From: Catellatospora methionotrophica
GTDB lineage: Bacteria; Actinomycetota; Actinomycetes; Mycobacteriales; Micromonosporaceae
NCBI RefSeq assembly: GCF_011297335.1
Contig: NZ_JAAOTJ010000009.1
Span: 1 to 64,000, forward strand
Reading direction: 5' to 3'
DNA length: 64,000 nt
Part shown: one piece after another, positions 33,608 through 42,293 of the stretch
Position numbering within the stretch: the stretch's first letter is position 1
How the letters are laid out: each line of letters begins with the position of its first letter
The notes under the pieces: generated by a model
The model's database searches: none
What the model was told of the DNA's origin: nothing
The model's input: only the letters and a program-made list of their open reading frames with translations
Made by a program: the position numbers and the translations under genes

Positions 33608-35305
33608 ATGGCAGCACCGGCAGCAAGCACGCCAACCCCGGGACGGGCCGCGCGCAAACCGCGTGGCGAGGGTCAGTGGGCGCTCGGGCACCGCGAGCCC
33701 CTCAACCCGAACGAGCGCACGAAGAAGGACGACAACGGCCTGAACGTGCGGGCCCGGATCGAGAACATCTACGCCCACGGCGGCTTCGCCTCCATCGACC
33801 CCGCCGACCTGCGCGGGCGGATGCGCTGGTGGGGCCTGTACACCCAGCGCAAGCCCGGGATCGACGGCGGCCGCACCGCGGTGCTGGAGCCGCACGAGCT
33901 CGACGACGAGTACTTCATGCTCCGCATCCGCGTCGACGGCGGCCAGCTCGACCTGGCCCAGCTGCGCGCCATCGCGAACGTGTCCAGCAAGTACGGCCGC
34001 GACACCGCCGACATCACCGACCGGCAGAACATCCAGCTGCACTGGGTGCGCGTCGAGGACGTGCCGGCGATCTGGCGCGAGATCGAGGCCGTCGGCCTGT
34101 CCACGACGGAGGCCTGCGGCGACACCCCGCGCGTGGTGCTCGGCAGCCCGGTCGCCGGGATCAGTGAGCACGAGGTGCTCGACGGCACCCCGGCCATCGA
34201 CGAGATCGTCGAGAAGTACATCGGCGACCCGGCGCTGTCCAATCTGCCCCGCAAGTTCAAGTCCGTGGTGTCCTGGCTGGCCGATGTGCCGTACGAGGCC
34301 AACGACATCTCGTTCCTCGGGGTGGTGCACCCGGAGCACGGGCCCGGCTTCGACCTCTGGGTCGGCGGCGGCCTGTCCACCAATCCGATGCTGGCCCAGC
34401 GCCTGGGCGCCTGGGTGCCGCTGTCCGAGGTGGCCGAGGTGTACGCCGCCGTCGCCCGCCTGTTCCGCGACTACGGCTACCGCCGCCTGCGCGCGCGGGC
34501 GCGCATCAAGTTCCTGGTCGCCGACTGGGGCGTGGCGAAGTTCCGGCAGATCCTGGAGGACGAGTTCCTCGGCCGCAAGCTGGTCGACGGCCCCGCGCCG
34601 GAACTGCCCGAGCACCCGATCGACCACATCGGCGTGCACCGCCAGCGCGACGGGAAGTTCTACGTCGGCGCGGCGGCCGTCGCGGGCCGGGTCAGCGGCA
34701 CGGTGCTGGCGCAGGTCGCCGACATCGCGCAGGCGCACGGCTCGGGGCGGGTGCGGCTCACGCCGTACCAGAAGCTGCTGGTGCTCGACGTCGCCGAGGA
34801 CCGCGTCGAGTCGCTGATCACGGCGCTGGACGCGATCGGGCTGCAGGCCCGGCCGTCGTCCTGGCGGCGCGACACGATGGCCTGCACCGGCATCGAGTAC
34901 TGCAAGCTCGCCATCGTCGAGACCAAGGCGACCGCCGCGCGCACCATCGACCACCTGGAGCGCACCATCGGCCGGATCGACGGCTCGATCTCGATCAACG
35001 TCAACGGCTGCCCGAACGCCTGCGCCCGCACCCAGGTCGCCGACATCGGGCTCAAGGGCCAGCTGGTCCCCGGCCCCGACGGCACGATGGTCGAGGGCTT
35101 CCAGGTGCACCTGGGCGGCGGCCTGAGCATGGCCCAGGGGCAGAACCCGAACTTCGGTCGCAAGCTGCGCGGTCTCAAGACCACCGCCGCGGAGCTGCCC
35201 GAGTACGCGGAGCGCCTCGCCCGCCGCTACCTCGACGGCCGCAAGGACGCGACCGAGCCGTTCGCGGAATGGGTGCTGCGGGTGGACGAGGAAGAACTCC
35301 GATGA
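33608..35305 (+). CDS. sir: Ferredoxin-type sulfite (nitrite) reductase
   Basis: A 565-residue siroheme/[4Fe-4S] reductase. Cys426 and Cys432 (CTGIEYC) with Cys468 and Cys472 (CPNAC) bind the coupled cofactors. Two ferredoxin-like half-domains and two catalytic domains follow the usual order. It reduces sulfite to sulfide with six electrons, probably from ferredoxin. The CysH and sirohydrochlorin chelatase genes downstream favour sulfite over nitrite. AGGAGG is located 9 nt before the ATG. The N-terminal 20 residues are Ala/Pro rich and disordered. The leader peptide upstream probably controls it. Confidence 0.93.
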   Translation: MAAPAASTPTPGRAARKPRGEGQWALGHREPLNPNERTKKDDNGLNVRARIENIYAHGGFASIDPADLRGRMRWWGLYTQRKPGIDGGRTAVLEPHELDDEYFMLRIRVDGGQLDLAQLRAIANVSSKYGRDTADITDRQNIQLHWVRVEDVPAIWREIEAVGLSTTEACGDTPRVVLGSPVAGISEHEVLDGTPAIDEIVEKYIGDPALSNLPRKFKSVVSWLADVPYEANDISFLGVVHPEHGPGFDLWVGGGLSTNPMLAQRLGAWVPLSEVAEVYAAVARLFRDYGYRRLRARARIKFLVADWGVAKFRQILEDEFLGRKLVDGPAPELPEHPIDHIGVHRQRDGKFYVGAAAVAGRVSGTVLAQVADIAQAHGSGRVRLTPYQKLLVLDVAEDRVESLITALDAIGLQARPSSWRRDTMACTGIEYCKLAIVETKATAARTIDHLERTIGRIDGSISINVNGCPNACARTQVADIGLKGQLVPGPDGTMVEGFQVHLGGGLSMAQGQNPNFGRKLRGLKTTAAELPEYAERLARRYLDGRKDATEPFAEWVLRVDEEELR

Positions 35306-35363
35306 GCGAGCGGAGCGGGCGCAGGGGCGCCGTTCGGCTCCTGGCGACGCCGGAGGCGGCGCT

Positions 35364-35561
35364 ATGAGCTCCGACGGCAGCCAACGCGCGGTGCCGTACT
35401 ACTGCCCGTTCTGCGGCGAGGAGGCCTTCCTCCGGCCGCACGCGGGTCCCGAGAACGAGGACGCAGAGCCCGCCAGCACACACGGGCAGTGGGAGTGCCG
35501 AGCATGCCGCAGGGTTTTCGCGCTGAAGATGATCGGACTGCTGGGGAGGGTGACGCCATGA
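35364..35561 (+). CDS. Small zinc-ribbon protein of the sulfur operon
   Basis: A 65-residue protein with two CxxC knuckles (YYCPFCGEEAFL and WECRACRRVFAL), a typical zinc ribbon. A similar small gene sits between sulfite reductase and cysH in other actinobacteria, with unproven function; sulfide handling or an electron-carrier accessory role is possible. GGAGG precedes the ATG, and the stop overlaps the cysH ATG. Confidence 0.85.
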   Translation: MSSDGSQRAVPYYCPFCGEEAFLRPHAGPENEDAEPASTHGQWECRACRRVFALKMIGLLGRVTP

Positions 35562-36268
35562 CAGTCGACGTGCGACGTTCCACCGCCGAGCTGATGGACC
35601 TGGCCAGCCGGGCCGGAGCCGAGCTGGAGGGCGCGCCGGCCGAGGAGATCATCGGGTGGGCCGCCGAGACGTTCGGGCCCCGCTTCTGCGTCACCAGCTC
35701 CATGGCCGACGCGGTGCTGGCCCACGTGGCCGCGCGGGTGGTGCCCGGCATCGAGGTCGTCTTCCTCGACACCGGCCTGCACTTCCCGGAGACGCTGCGG
35801 GTACGCGACCAGGTCGCCCGCACCATCCCGGTGACCGTGGTGACGGTGCGGCCCGAGATCAGCGTCGAGGAGCAGGACGAGCGCTTCGGCCCCCGGCTCT
35901 ACTCCCGCGACCCCGACTCGTGCTGCTACCTGCGCAAGGTCAAGCCGCTGGAGGACGCGCTGGCGGGGTACGACGCGTGGGCGGCGGGCCTGCGCCGCGA
36001 CGAGTCGCCGACCCGGGCCAACACCCCCGTCGTGCACTTCGAGCAGGCCCGCGGCAAGGTCAAGGTCAACCCGCTGGCCACCTGGACCACCGACGAGGTC
36101 GACCAGTACATCGCCCGCTACGACATCCCGGTCAACCAGCTGCTCAACCAGGGCTACGGCTCGGTCGGCTGCTGGCCGTGCACCCGGCGCATCCAGCCGG
36201 GTGAGGACGCCCGTGCCGGTCGCTGGGCCATGTTCGACAAGACCGAGTGCGGTCTGCATGCGGCCTGA
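35558..36268 (+). CDS. cysH: Phosphoadenylyl/adenylyl-sulfate reductase
   Basis: A 236-residue reductase. Cys122-Cys123 and Cys205-x2-Cys208 form the CC/CxxC set for a [4Fe-4S] cluster, which marks the APS-type enzyme; Cys231 in TECGLH is the catalytic thiol. The N-terminal P-loop-like region (CVTSSMADAV) binds the nucleotide. It converts adenylyl sulfate to sulfite, the substrate of the upstream reductase. Thioredoxin is the usual donor. Its start overlaps the zinc-ribbon gene, and its end overlaps the next gene by 11 bp. The cysD/N sulfate adenylyltransferase genes are not in the window. Confidence 0.93.
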   Translation: MTVDVRRSTAELMDLASRAGAELEGAPAEEIIGWAAETFGPRFCVTSSMADAVLAHVAARVVPGIEVVFLDTGLHFPETLRVRDQVARTIPVTVVTVRPEISVEEQDERFGPRLYSRDPDSCCYLRKVKPLEDALAGYDAWAAGLRRDESPTRANTPVVHFEQARGKVKVNPLATWTTDEVDQYIARYDIPVNQLLNQGYGSVGCWPCTRRIQPGEDARAGRWAMFDKTECGLHAA

Positions 36269-37001
36269 TCCGGCGGCGGCCGGCACCGCGGCGGCGCCCG
36301 TGGTGCTGGTCGCGCACGGCTCCCGCGACCCGCGGGCGCAGGCGGCGACCCGGGCGCTGGCCCGGGGCGTCGCGGCTGGGCGCCCCGGACTGGACGTGCG
36401 GGTGGCGTTCCTGGAGCTGGCCGACCCGCGCCCGGCCGACGTGCTGGGCGCGCTGCGGGCGGCGGGGGAGCCCGCTCCCGTGGTCGTCCCGCTGCTGCTG
36501 ACCCGGGCGTACCACGGACGGGTGGACCTGCCCGCCCAGGTCGCCGGGTTCGACTGCGTCATCGCCGACACGCTGGGCGAGGTGTCCGAGCCGCTGCTGG
36601 CCGGGCTGACCCGGCGGCTGCACGAGGCGGTGACCCGCTACGACGCGGTGGTGCTCGCCGCGGCGGGCACGAGCGTGGCGTCAGGCCGGGCCATGGTCGA
36701 CGAGGTAGCCGGGGCGCTCACCTCGCGGCTGGGCGTGCCGTGCGTGGCGGCGTACGCCAGCGCGGCCGCGCCCACCGGTGGCGAGGCCGTCGCCGCGCTG
36801 CGGGCCCGTGGGGCACGCCGGGTCGCGGTGGCGTCGTACTTCCTCGCGCCCGGCCGGTTGCACGAAGCCGTGCTCGCCGACGCCCGCACGGCGGGTGCGA
36901 TCGGGGCGGCAGCCCCGCTGGGAGCGTCGAGAGAGCTCGTACGCCTCGTCCTGCAACGCGTGGACGCCATTGCTCCGCGACGCGCCCTGCTGGCCGTCTG
37001 A
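36258..37001 (+). CDS. Sirohydrochlorin chelatase (CbiX/SirB family)
   Basis: A 247-residue protein with two CbiX-like halves. The first contains VVLVAHGSRDPRAQAA with the catalytic His and LLLTRAYHGRVDLP; the second has VAVASYFLAPGRLHE. It inserts iron (or cobalt) in sirohydrochlorin; in the sulfur operon, iron for siroheme is most likely. It overlaps cysH by 11 bp, so is translated from the same mRNA. The uroporphyrinogen methyltransferase step is not in the window. A terminator follows at 37081. Confidence 0.9.
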   Translation: MRPDPAAAGTAAAPVVLVAHGSRDPRAQAATRALARGVAAGRPGLDVRVAFLELADPRPADVLGALRAAGEPAPVVVPLLLTRAYHGRVDLPAQVAGFDCVIADTLGEVSEPLLAGLTRRLHEAVTRYDAVVLAAAGTSVASGRAMVDEVAGALTSRLGVPCVAAYASAAAPTGGEAVAALRARGARRVAVASYFLAPGRLHEAVLADARTAGAIGAAAPLGASRELVRLVLQRVDAIAPRRALLAV

Positions 37002-37080
37002 GCGGGTTTCCGCAGCTCTTAACCCCGCGTGAGCCCCCGCTCACAGACCGTTTCGCTCGGTGTGGTAGCCGGGTCCGGAC

Positions 37081-37124
37081 AACGTAAAAGCCCCGGAGCA
37101 GCGGCGCTCGGGGCTTTCTACGTT
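37081..37124. terminator. Bidirectional terminator between sulfur operon and whiB1
   Basis: Arms AACGTAAAAGCCCCG (37081-37095) and CGGGGCTTTCTACGTT (37109-37124) pair with one mismatch or bulge. The stem is flanked by A- and T-rich ends on both sides. It serves the chelatase gene (+) and whiB1 (-). Confidence 0.85.
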
Positions 37125-37155
37125 GTGCGGTGAGGCGTAGCGGTTTCGCGGGTGC

Positions 37156-37410
37156 TCAGAGCGAGTGTGCGCGGACCCGAAGGCCGCCGCGGCGCTTGAC
37201 TGCGCGCCGCTCCTCTTCGCTCATCCCACCCCAGACACCCGCGTCCTGCCCGGTCTCCAGCGCCCACTTGAGGCACTCGGTGGAGACGGGGCACCGCCCG
37301 CACACCTTCTTGGCCTGTTCGACCTGAAGTAGCGCAGGGCCAGACGTCCCAATGGGGAAGAACAGCTCCGGGTCTTCGTCGCGGCAGACCGAATGGTGGC
37401 GCCAGTCCAT
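37156..37410 (-). CDS. whiB1: Transcription factor WhiB1
   Basis: An 84-residue protein, exactly the length of M. tuberculosis WhiB1, starting MDWRHHSVCRDEDPELFFP. Cys9, 37, 40 and 46 bind the [4Fe-4S] cluster; GVWGG and a basic tail (KRRGGLRVRAH) follow. WhiB1 binds sigma region 4 and reacts with nitric oxide. ATG 37410 has AGGAGTG about 9 nt upstream. The long 410-bp upstream region holds two CRP-like sites and an extra inverted repeat, but no other gene. Confidence 0.95.
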   Translation of the reverse strand: MDWRHHSVCRDEDPELFFPIGTSGPALLQVEQAKKVCGRCPVSTECLKWALETGQDAGVWGGMSEEERRAVKRRGGLRVRAHSL

Positions 37411-37586
37411 GGCGGAAACACTCCTTGTGATGGCAGTGGAAATTGCTAACGCTTGGTTTGGTACGTTCGGGCTTCTCTGTATGCGAACGCGCGTGAAGCG
37501 ATTTGGATGCGATCCGACTTGGTTACGGACCGCTACCGAAATCAGCAGCGCGTGTATGAGCAACAGCTTCAGCGCTCGGTACGCTT

Positions 37587-37600
37587 GTGAATGCTTTCAC
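37587..37600. promoter_or_regulatory. CRP-like site 1 upstream of whiB1
   Basis: GTGAATGCTTTCAC matches the GTGA-N6-TCAC core of CRP/FNR-type sites; flanks read TT and GA. It is about 180 bp upstream of the whiB1 ATG. M. tuberculosis whiB1 is known to be controlled by the cAMP-responsive CRP protein. Confidence 0.5.
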
Positions 37601-37646
37601 GAACTCCAGCGATGTCAAGGGGGGTGCCGGAAATTAGGACAGACGG

Positions 37647-37660
37647 GTGAGCAAGCTCAC
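37647..37660. promoter_or_regulatory. CRP-like site 2 upstream of whiB1
   Basis: GTGAGCAAGCTCAC is a perfect palindrome and also GTGA-N6-TCAC. Its centre is 60 bp from that of site 1. It lies about 240 bp upstream of the whiB1 ATG. Confidence 0.5.
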
Positions 37661-37761
37661 GACCGTTTTGTCCGGATCACCGGGCGTTACCCTTGCCCCC
37701 GACAACCGACAGTCAGTGATCAATGTAGTACGGGGCGTAATAGGCCACCAGTATTTCCAGC

Positions 37762-37788
37762 GTGTGTCACCTGTGCCCATTGACACAC
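37762..37788. promoter_or_regulatory. GTGTGTCA inverted repeat
   Basis: GTGTGTCA (37762-37769) and TGACACAC (37781-37788), perfect 8-bp arms, 11 bp apart, between the 3' end of the lipid kinase gene and whiB1. An operator or a weak terminator of the kinase gene are both possible. Confidence 0.4.
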
Positions 37789-37820
37789 ATCTGCTCCGCG
37801 CAGCCTTTCGGCAGCGACTC

Positions 37821-38762
37821 TTAGCAGATTACGCGCAGTGCCCCGGGCACCGCGGTGAATTTCACCTTTTCGCGTTCGCCTAAGTAGTCCCCGTCGAGTT
37901 GGAACGCCTGGGGGGTGGCGCAACGGATGACGAACTCCGCCAGATCGTGGCGCACCATGATCTTCTTTCCGGTGACATCGCCCCGTTCGTCGGGGTCGTC
38001 CGGCTGGTGGGCCACCATCTGCGTGACCGTATGGAGGGTGCTCGGCAGGTGGAGGGCTTGCAGCGCAAGCACATCGAGCCCCCCGTCGAAGGACGCGCGC
38101 GGGCTGGCGTGGATCGGCCGGTCCCCCAGATAGGTCCACGGAGCGGTGTTCTGCACGATCACGTTGGCCAGGCCGCCCGACGGCTCCGCGCCCGGCTCCT
38201 CCAGCACGATGCCCGGTTCGCGGCGGCCCTCGACGAAGTACTGCCCCAGCGTGGAGCGCAGATAGAGACCGGGAGTGGAGCGGCGGCCCTTGCGCCGCGC
38301 CCGCTCGACCCGGCGCACCACGGCGGCGTCGAGGCCCAGGCCCGCGCAGAAGGTGAAGTAGCGGTCGTCGGCCAGCCCGAGGCTGACCCGGCGGCTGGTG
38401 CCCCGGCGCAGCGCCTTGAGGATCACCGAGGTGGCGTCGACGGCCTGGCGCGGCAGGCCCAGGGCGCGTACGAAGACGTTGGTCGACCCGCCCGGCACCA
38501 CGGCCAGCGCCGGGGCGTCCGCGCCCCGCTGGGCCGCCATCAGGCCGTTGACGACCTCGTTGACGGTGCCGTCCCCGCCCAGGGCGACGACCACGTCCAC
38601 GCCCCCGGCCGCGGCGTCACGGGCGAGGTCGAAGCCGTGGCCGCGGCGGCGGGTGAAGCCCAGGGTCAGCTCCATCTCGCTGCGCAGCGCGCCGGCCAGC
38701 ACCTCGCGGGTGCGGGCGGACGTGGTGGTCGCCTTGGGATTGACGACGAGCAGACCTCGCAT
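37821..38762 (-). CDS. Diacylglycerol kinase family lipid kinase
   Basis: A 313-residue DAGK-catalytic protein: VALGGDGTVNEVVNGL (about residues 58-73) is the nucleotide site, followed by VVPGGSTNVFVRALGL. The C-terminal beta-sandwich ends QLDGDYLGEREKVKFTAVPGALRVI. It phosphorylates a lipid such as diacylglycerol at the membrane; phosphatidylinositol mannoside or sphingosine-like substrates cannot be excluded. It lies upstream of whiB1 in the same orientation, 410 bp away, so is probably a separate transcript. Confidence 0.9.
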   Translation of the reverse strand: MRGLLVVNPKATTTSARTREVLAGALRSEMELTLGFTRRRGHGFDLARDAAAGGVDVVVALGGDGTVNEVVNGLMAAQRGADAPALAVVPGGSTNVFVRALGLPRQAVDATSVILKALRRGTSRRVSLGLADDRYFTFCAGLGLDAAVVRRVERARRKGRRSTPGLYLRSTLGQYFVEGRREPGIVLEEPGAEPSGGLANVIVQNTAPWTYLGDRPIHASPRASFDGGLDVLALQALHLPSTLHTVTQMVAHQPDDPDERGDVTGKKIMVRHDLAEFVIRCATPQAFQLDGDYLGEREKVKFTAVPGALRVIC

Positions 38763-38853
38763 GACCGGGAATGTACCGGGTGCGGTGACCTCGCGTTACG
38801 CCGCCCGTACGCGGCGAGACGATGGCCACCACAGGTTCGCTAGGGTGTCATTC

Positions 38854-39258
38854 ATGTCCGCCGCCGAGACGACCATCGCCCGCCCGCCCGCCACCCTGTA
38901 CGGCGCGGTGGCGCTGATGGGGCTGCAGGCGCTCGCGGTCACCGTGCTGGGCGCGGTGCTGATCTACGCCGACCTGACCGCCGACGCCGCCGATCTCCGG
39001 CTAGCCCTCGGCGTGACAGTGTTCGCCCTGGCCATCGGGGGCAGCCTGGGGGCCCTGGCCCGCGCGCTGACCCGCCGCCGCCCCGGTGCCCGCGGGCCGT
39101 CGCTGGCGCTGGAGCTGATGCTCTGCGCCCCGGCCTACTTCATGATCAACGGCGGTATGCCCCAGCTCGGCTGGACCGTCCTGATCACCGCCGTCGCCGT
39201 TATGGCCCTCATCCTGGCCCCCGCCACCACCCGCTGGCTCGGCTGGAACCCGCGCTGA
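38854..39258 (+). CDS. Small integral membrane protein
   Basis: A 134-residue protein with four predicted membrane helices (about residues 15-40, 50-70, 85-103, 107-125) and a basic loop RALTRRRPGARG. Not recognised beyond actinobacterial membrane protein. TAGGGT at 38841-38846 ends 7 nt before the ATG, as in leaderless transcripts, and no ribosome site is present. The gene is divergent from the lipid kinase. Confidence 0.72.
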   Translation: MSAAETTIARPPATLYGAVALMGLQALAVTVLGAVLIYADLTADAADLRLALGVTVFALAIGGSLGALARALTRRRPGARGPSLALELMLCAPAYFMINGGMPQLGWTVLITAVAVMALILAPATTRWLGWNPR

Positions 39259-39335
39259 CCGCAGCGGCACCGCCGCCCACCGGGCGGGGCGGTGGCGGCC
39301 CCGGGCGGGGTGGTGGCGGCCCCGGGCAGGGTGAT

Positions 39336-39396
39336 GATCGCTGTTTGCGGGCAAAAGCCGAGGTTGGACCGCAGATCTTGGCACCAGACAGCGATC
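39336..39396. repeat. GATCGCTGTTTGCGG repeat element, copy 1
   Basis: GATCGCTGTTTGCGG (39336-39350), 17 nt, ACCGCAGATCTTG (39368-39380). The same two blocks with the same 17-nt gap occur on the minus strand at 60461-60505. A 9-bp dyad GATCGCTGT / ACAGCGATC (39336-39344, 39388-39396) encloses the unit. It lies in a 185-bp gap with no gene. Confidence 0.75.
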
Positions 39397-39443
39397 TTCG
39401 GCCGGATCGCGCCTTCTGAGGGGCGCGAGCGGGGCCGGGTGGA

Positions 39444-39863
39444 TCAGGAGGTGGGAAGCTCGGTGATCAGGCGGATCGTGGCGCGGCCGTCGGCCTGCTC
39501 GGCGTCGACGCGTGAGGTCAGGCCGCTGAGGACCTTCCAGGCGAACGCGGACTGGTCCGGGAGTTTCTTCTTGCCGTTGACGGGGGCGGAGATGGCCACC
39601 GTCAGCTCGGTGTCGCCGATCTCGAAGCGGCAGTGCAACTGCCCGCCGGGCGGGGCGATGACCAGCAGCATCGCGCACGCCTCATCGACGGCGATGCGCA
39701 GATCCTCGATCTTGTCGCCCGCGAAGCGCAGCCGGGCGGCGAGGCCCGCGGTCGCTGTGCGCAGCACACCCAGCCAGCCGCCGTCGGCAGGCACGGTGAC
39801 AGCGACGACGTTGTCGGTAAGCGCCGTCGCCGCCGATTGCAGAATCTGACTCACCTGGCCCAA
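39444..39863 (-). CDS. Anti-sigma regulatory ATP-binding protein (RsbW-like)
   Basis: A 139-residue HATPase_c protein with the N-box in DLRIAVDEACAMLLVI and a GGQLHCRFEIG strand. Such proteins hold sporulation or stress sigma factors (SigF/SigB class) and may phosphorylate an anti-anti-sigma partner. No sigma gene is next to it here, so the target is unknown. GTG/ATG context is ordinary. The neighbour sodN is on the same strand 110 bp upstream but with its own terminator. Confidence 0.82.
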   Translation of the reverse strand: MGQVSQILQSAATALTDNVVAVTVPADGGWLGVLRTATAGLAARLRFAGDKIEDLRIAVDEACAMLLVIAPPGGQLHCRFEIGDTELTVAISAPVNGKKKLPDQSAFAWKVLSGLTSRVDAEQADGRATIRLITELPTS

Positions 39864-39920
39864 CCCCCCGCGCGGAGCCTAGCTCATAGCCGGGCGGTTG
39901 TGCGCATTCGTCGTCCGGTG

Positions 39921-39951
39921 ATGCCGGGTGGCCGTCCGGGCCACCCGGCAT
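39921..39951. terminator. sodN terminator
   Basis: Perfect 13-bp arms ATGCCGGGTGGCC / GGCCACCCGGCAT with a 5-nt loop, 22 bp beyond the sodN stop on the minus strand. Confidence 0.85.
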
Positions 39952-39973
39952 ACGTCGGCGCTGACGTTCAGGC

Positions 39974-40384
39974 TCAGGCCTGCTTGGTCTCCCAGAAGAT
40001 CTTCGAGATCTCCTCGATCTTGCCCAGCAGCTGCTCGGCCACGGCCGGGTCGGCCTGGCCCTTCGTGCCACCGGCGCCGGCCAGCTTGGTGGCCTCGTTG
40101 AACAGCTGGTTCAGGTTCGGGTACTTCTCGAAGTGCGGGGCCTTGAAGTAGTCGGTCCACAGCACCCACAGGTGGTGCTTGACCAGCTCGGCCCGCTGCT
40201 CCTTGATGATCAGCGCCCGGGTGCGGAACTCCGGGTCCGTGTTGGCCTGGTACTTCTCGCAGATGGCCTTGATCGACTCGGCCTCGATCCGGGCCTGGGC
40301 CGGGTCGTAGACGCCACACGGCAGGTCGCAGTGAGCGCTGACCACCGTGCGCGGCTTCAGGCTGCGTCCTTTCAAGAACTGCAT
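39974..40384 (-). CDS. sodN: Nickel superoxide dismutase
   Basis: A 136-residue Ni-SOD precursor. A 17-residue leader is followed by HCDLPCGVYDPAQARIEAESI, whose His18, Cys19 and Cys23 become the nickel hook (His1, Cys2, Cys6) after cleavage. The remainder is the four-helix bundle that forms a hexamer in the cytosol. The gene for the maturation protease is divergent just upstream. Nickel-responsive control by Nur is known in Streptomyces, but no clear Nur site was found here. Confidence 0.97.
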   Translation of the reverse strand: MQFLKGRSLKPRTVVSAHCDLPCGVYDPAQARIEAESIKAICEKYQANTDPEFRTRALIIKEQRAELVKHHLWVLWTDYFKAPHFEKYPNLNQLFNEATKLAGAGGTKGQADPAVAEQLLGKIEEISKIFWETKQA

Positions 40385-40460
40385 CAGGATCCTCCATGAG
40401 GTACGTGGTCTGAACGGGACAATGATCCCCTTGCGACCCTACTCCGCCGGGGAGGCTCAC

Positions 40461-40790
40461 TTGCGCTGGCCGCTGTTTCCCGTACTAGTTCATGGCCCGT
40501 CCATGGCGCCGACGCTGCGGCACGGCGACATGCTGCTCGTGCGCCGTGGCGGGCGGCCCGTGCGGACGGGCGACGTGGTGGTCGCCCGGTTCCGCTCCCG
40601 TCCCGGCCTGCTGGTCGTCAAGCGCGTACGCCGGGCGCAGGACGGCGGATGGTGGCTGATCGGCGACAACGGCCTGGTCACCGACGACTCCCGGGCGTAC
40701 GGCGTGGCGGACGTGGTCGGCCGGGTGCTCTGCCGGTACTGGCCGCGTCCGGGCCGGCTGGACCGCGGTGCCGGGTCCGCCGATGAGTGA
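40461..40790 (+). CDS. sodX: Ni-SOD maturation protease SodX
   Basis: A signal-peptidase-like protein (about 109 residues). GPSMAPTLRHGDMLLV carries the catalytic Ser and VVKRVRR the Lys; GDNGLVTDDSRAYG is the family motif. It removes the sodN leader so the new N-terminal His can bind nickel. TTG 40461 is favoured as start, because GGGGAGG is 5 nt upstream; ATG 40422 in the same frame is possible but would leave only 37 bp for two divergent promoters. Confidence 0.9.
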   Translation: MRWPLFPVLVHGPSMAPTLRHGDMLLVRRGGRPVRTGDVVVARFRSRPGLLVVKRVRRAQDGGWWLIGDNGLVTDDSRAYGVADVVGRVLCRYWPRPGRLDRGAGSADE

Positions 40791-40855
40791 GGTGACGTGA
40801 ACCGGACAGCGTCCCCACCAGGTGTGAAATGGTCCACGCCCGGCCGCCCCGATCG

Positions 40856-40884
40856 TTGATCAAGTGCAGGCCCGGGTCTAGACT
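40856..40884 (+). promoter_or_regulatory. Housekeeping promoter of malic enzyme
   Basis: TTGATC (40856-40861), exactly 17 nt, TAGACT (40879-40884). This is a good fit to HrdB/SigA promoters. Transcription would start near 40891 and give a leader of about 90 nt. A start in the middle of the preceding gene is excluded by distance. Confidence 0.65.
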
Positions 40885-40984
40885 CCTGACCTCGGGAGAA
40901 CCCCGTGACCTCGCCGCGCCGTGTCAACGCTGACCCGTCGTTGAACCGACTCGGCTCGAGTGCGTCGTCATAGTGGAGTTCAAA

Positions 40985-42148
<1,164 letters not shown>

Positions 42149-42159
42149 CCGGCCCCGAG

Positions 42160-42223
42160 CTGCGGTTTCGGGAAAACTGTGGCTACCGGGCTGGGGATGG
42201 CTGCAGTTTTGCCGAAACCGCAG
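42160..42223. repeat. Long hairpin after malic enzyme
   Basis: 20-nt arms CTGCGGTTTCGGGAAAACTG (42160-42179) and CAGTTTTGCCGAAACCGCAG (42204-42223) pair with one mismatch, loop 24 nt. It begins 12 bp after the malic enzyme stop and probably terminates it. The GGTTTCGG block recalls the palindrome at 5293-5353. Confidence 0.75.
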
Positions 42224-42293
42224 GCCGCCTGCCTCCTTAACGGAGGCTCAGGGTGGGCGGGGGTGGAGTCGGGGTGGCTGTTAGCGTCGAGGG

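Noticed and set aside
33608-35305. Assimilatory nitrite reductase as primary function
   Set aside because: cysH, the sulfur leader peptide and sirohydrochlorin chelatase context support sulfite; nitrite activity cannot be excluded but is not supported by neighbours.
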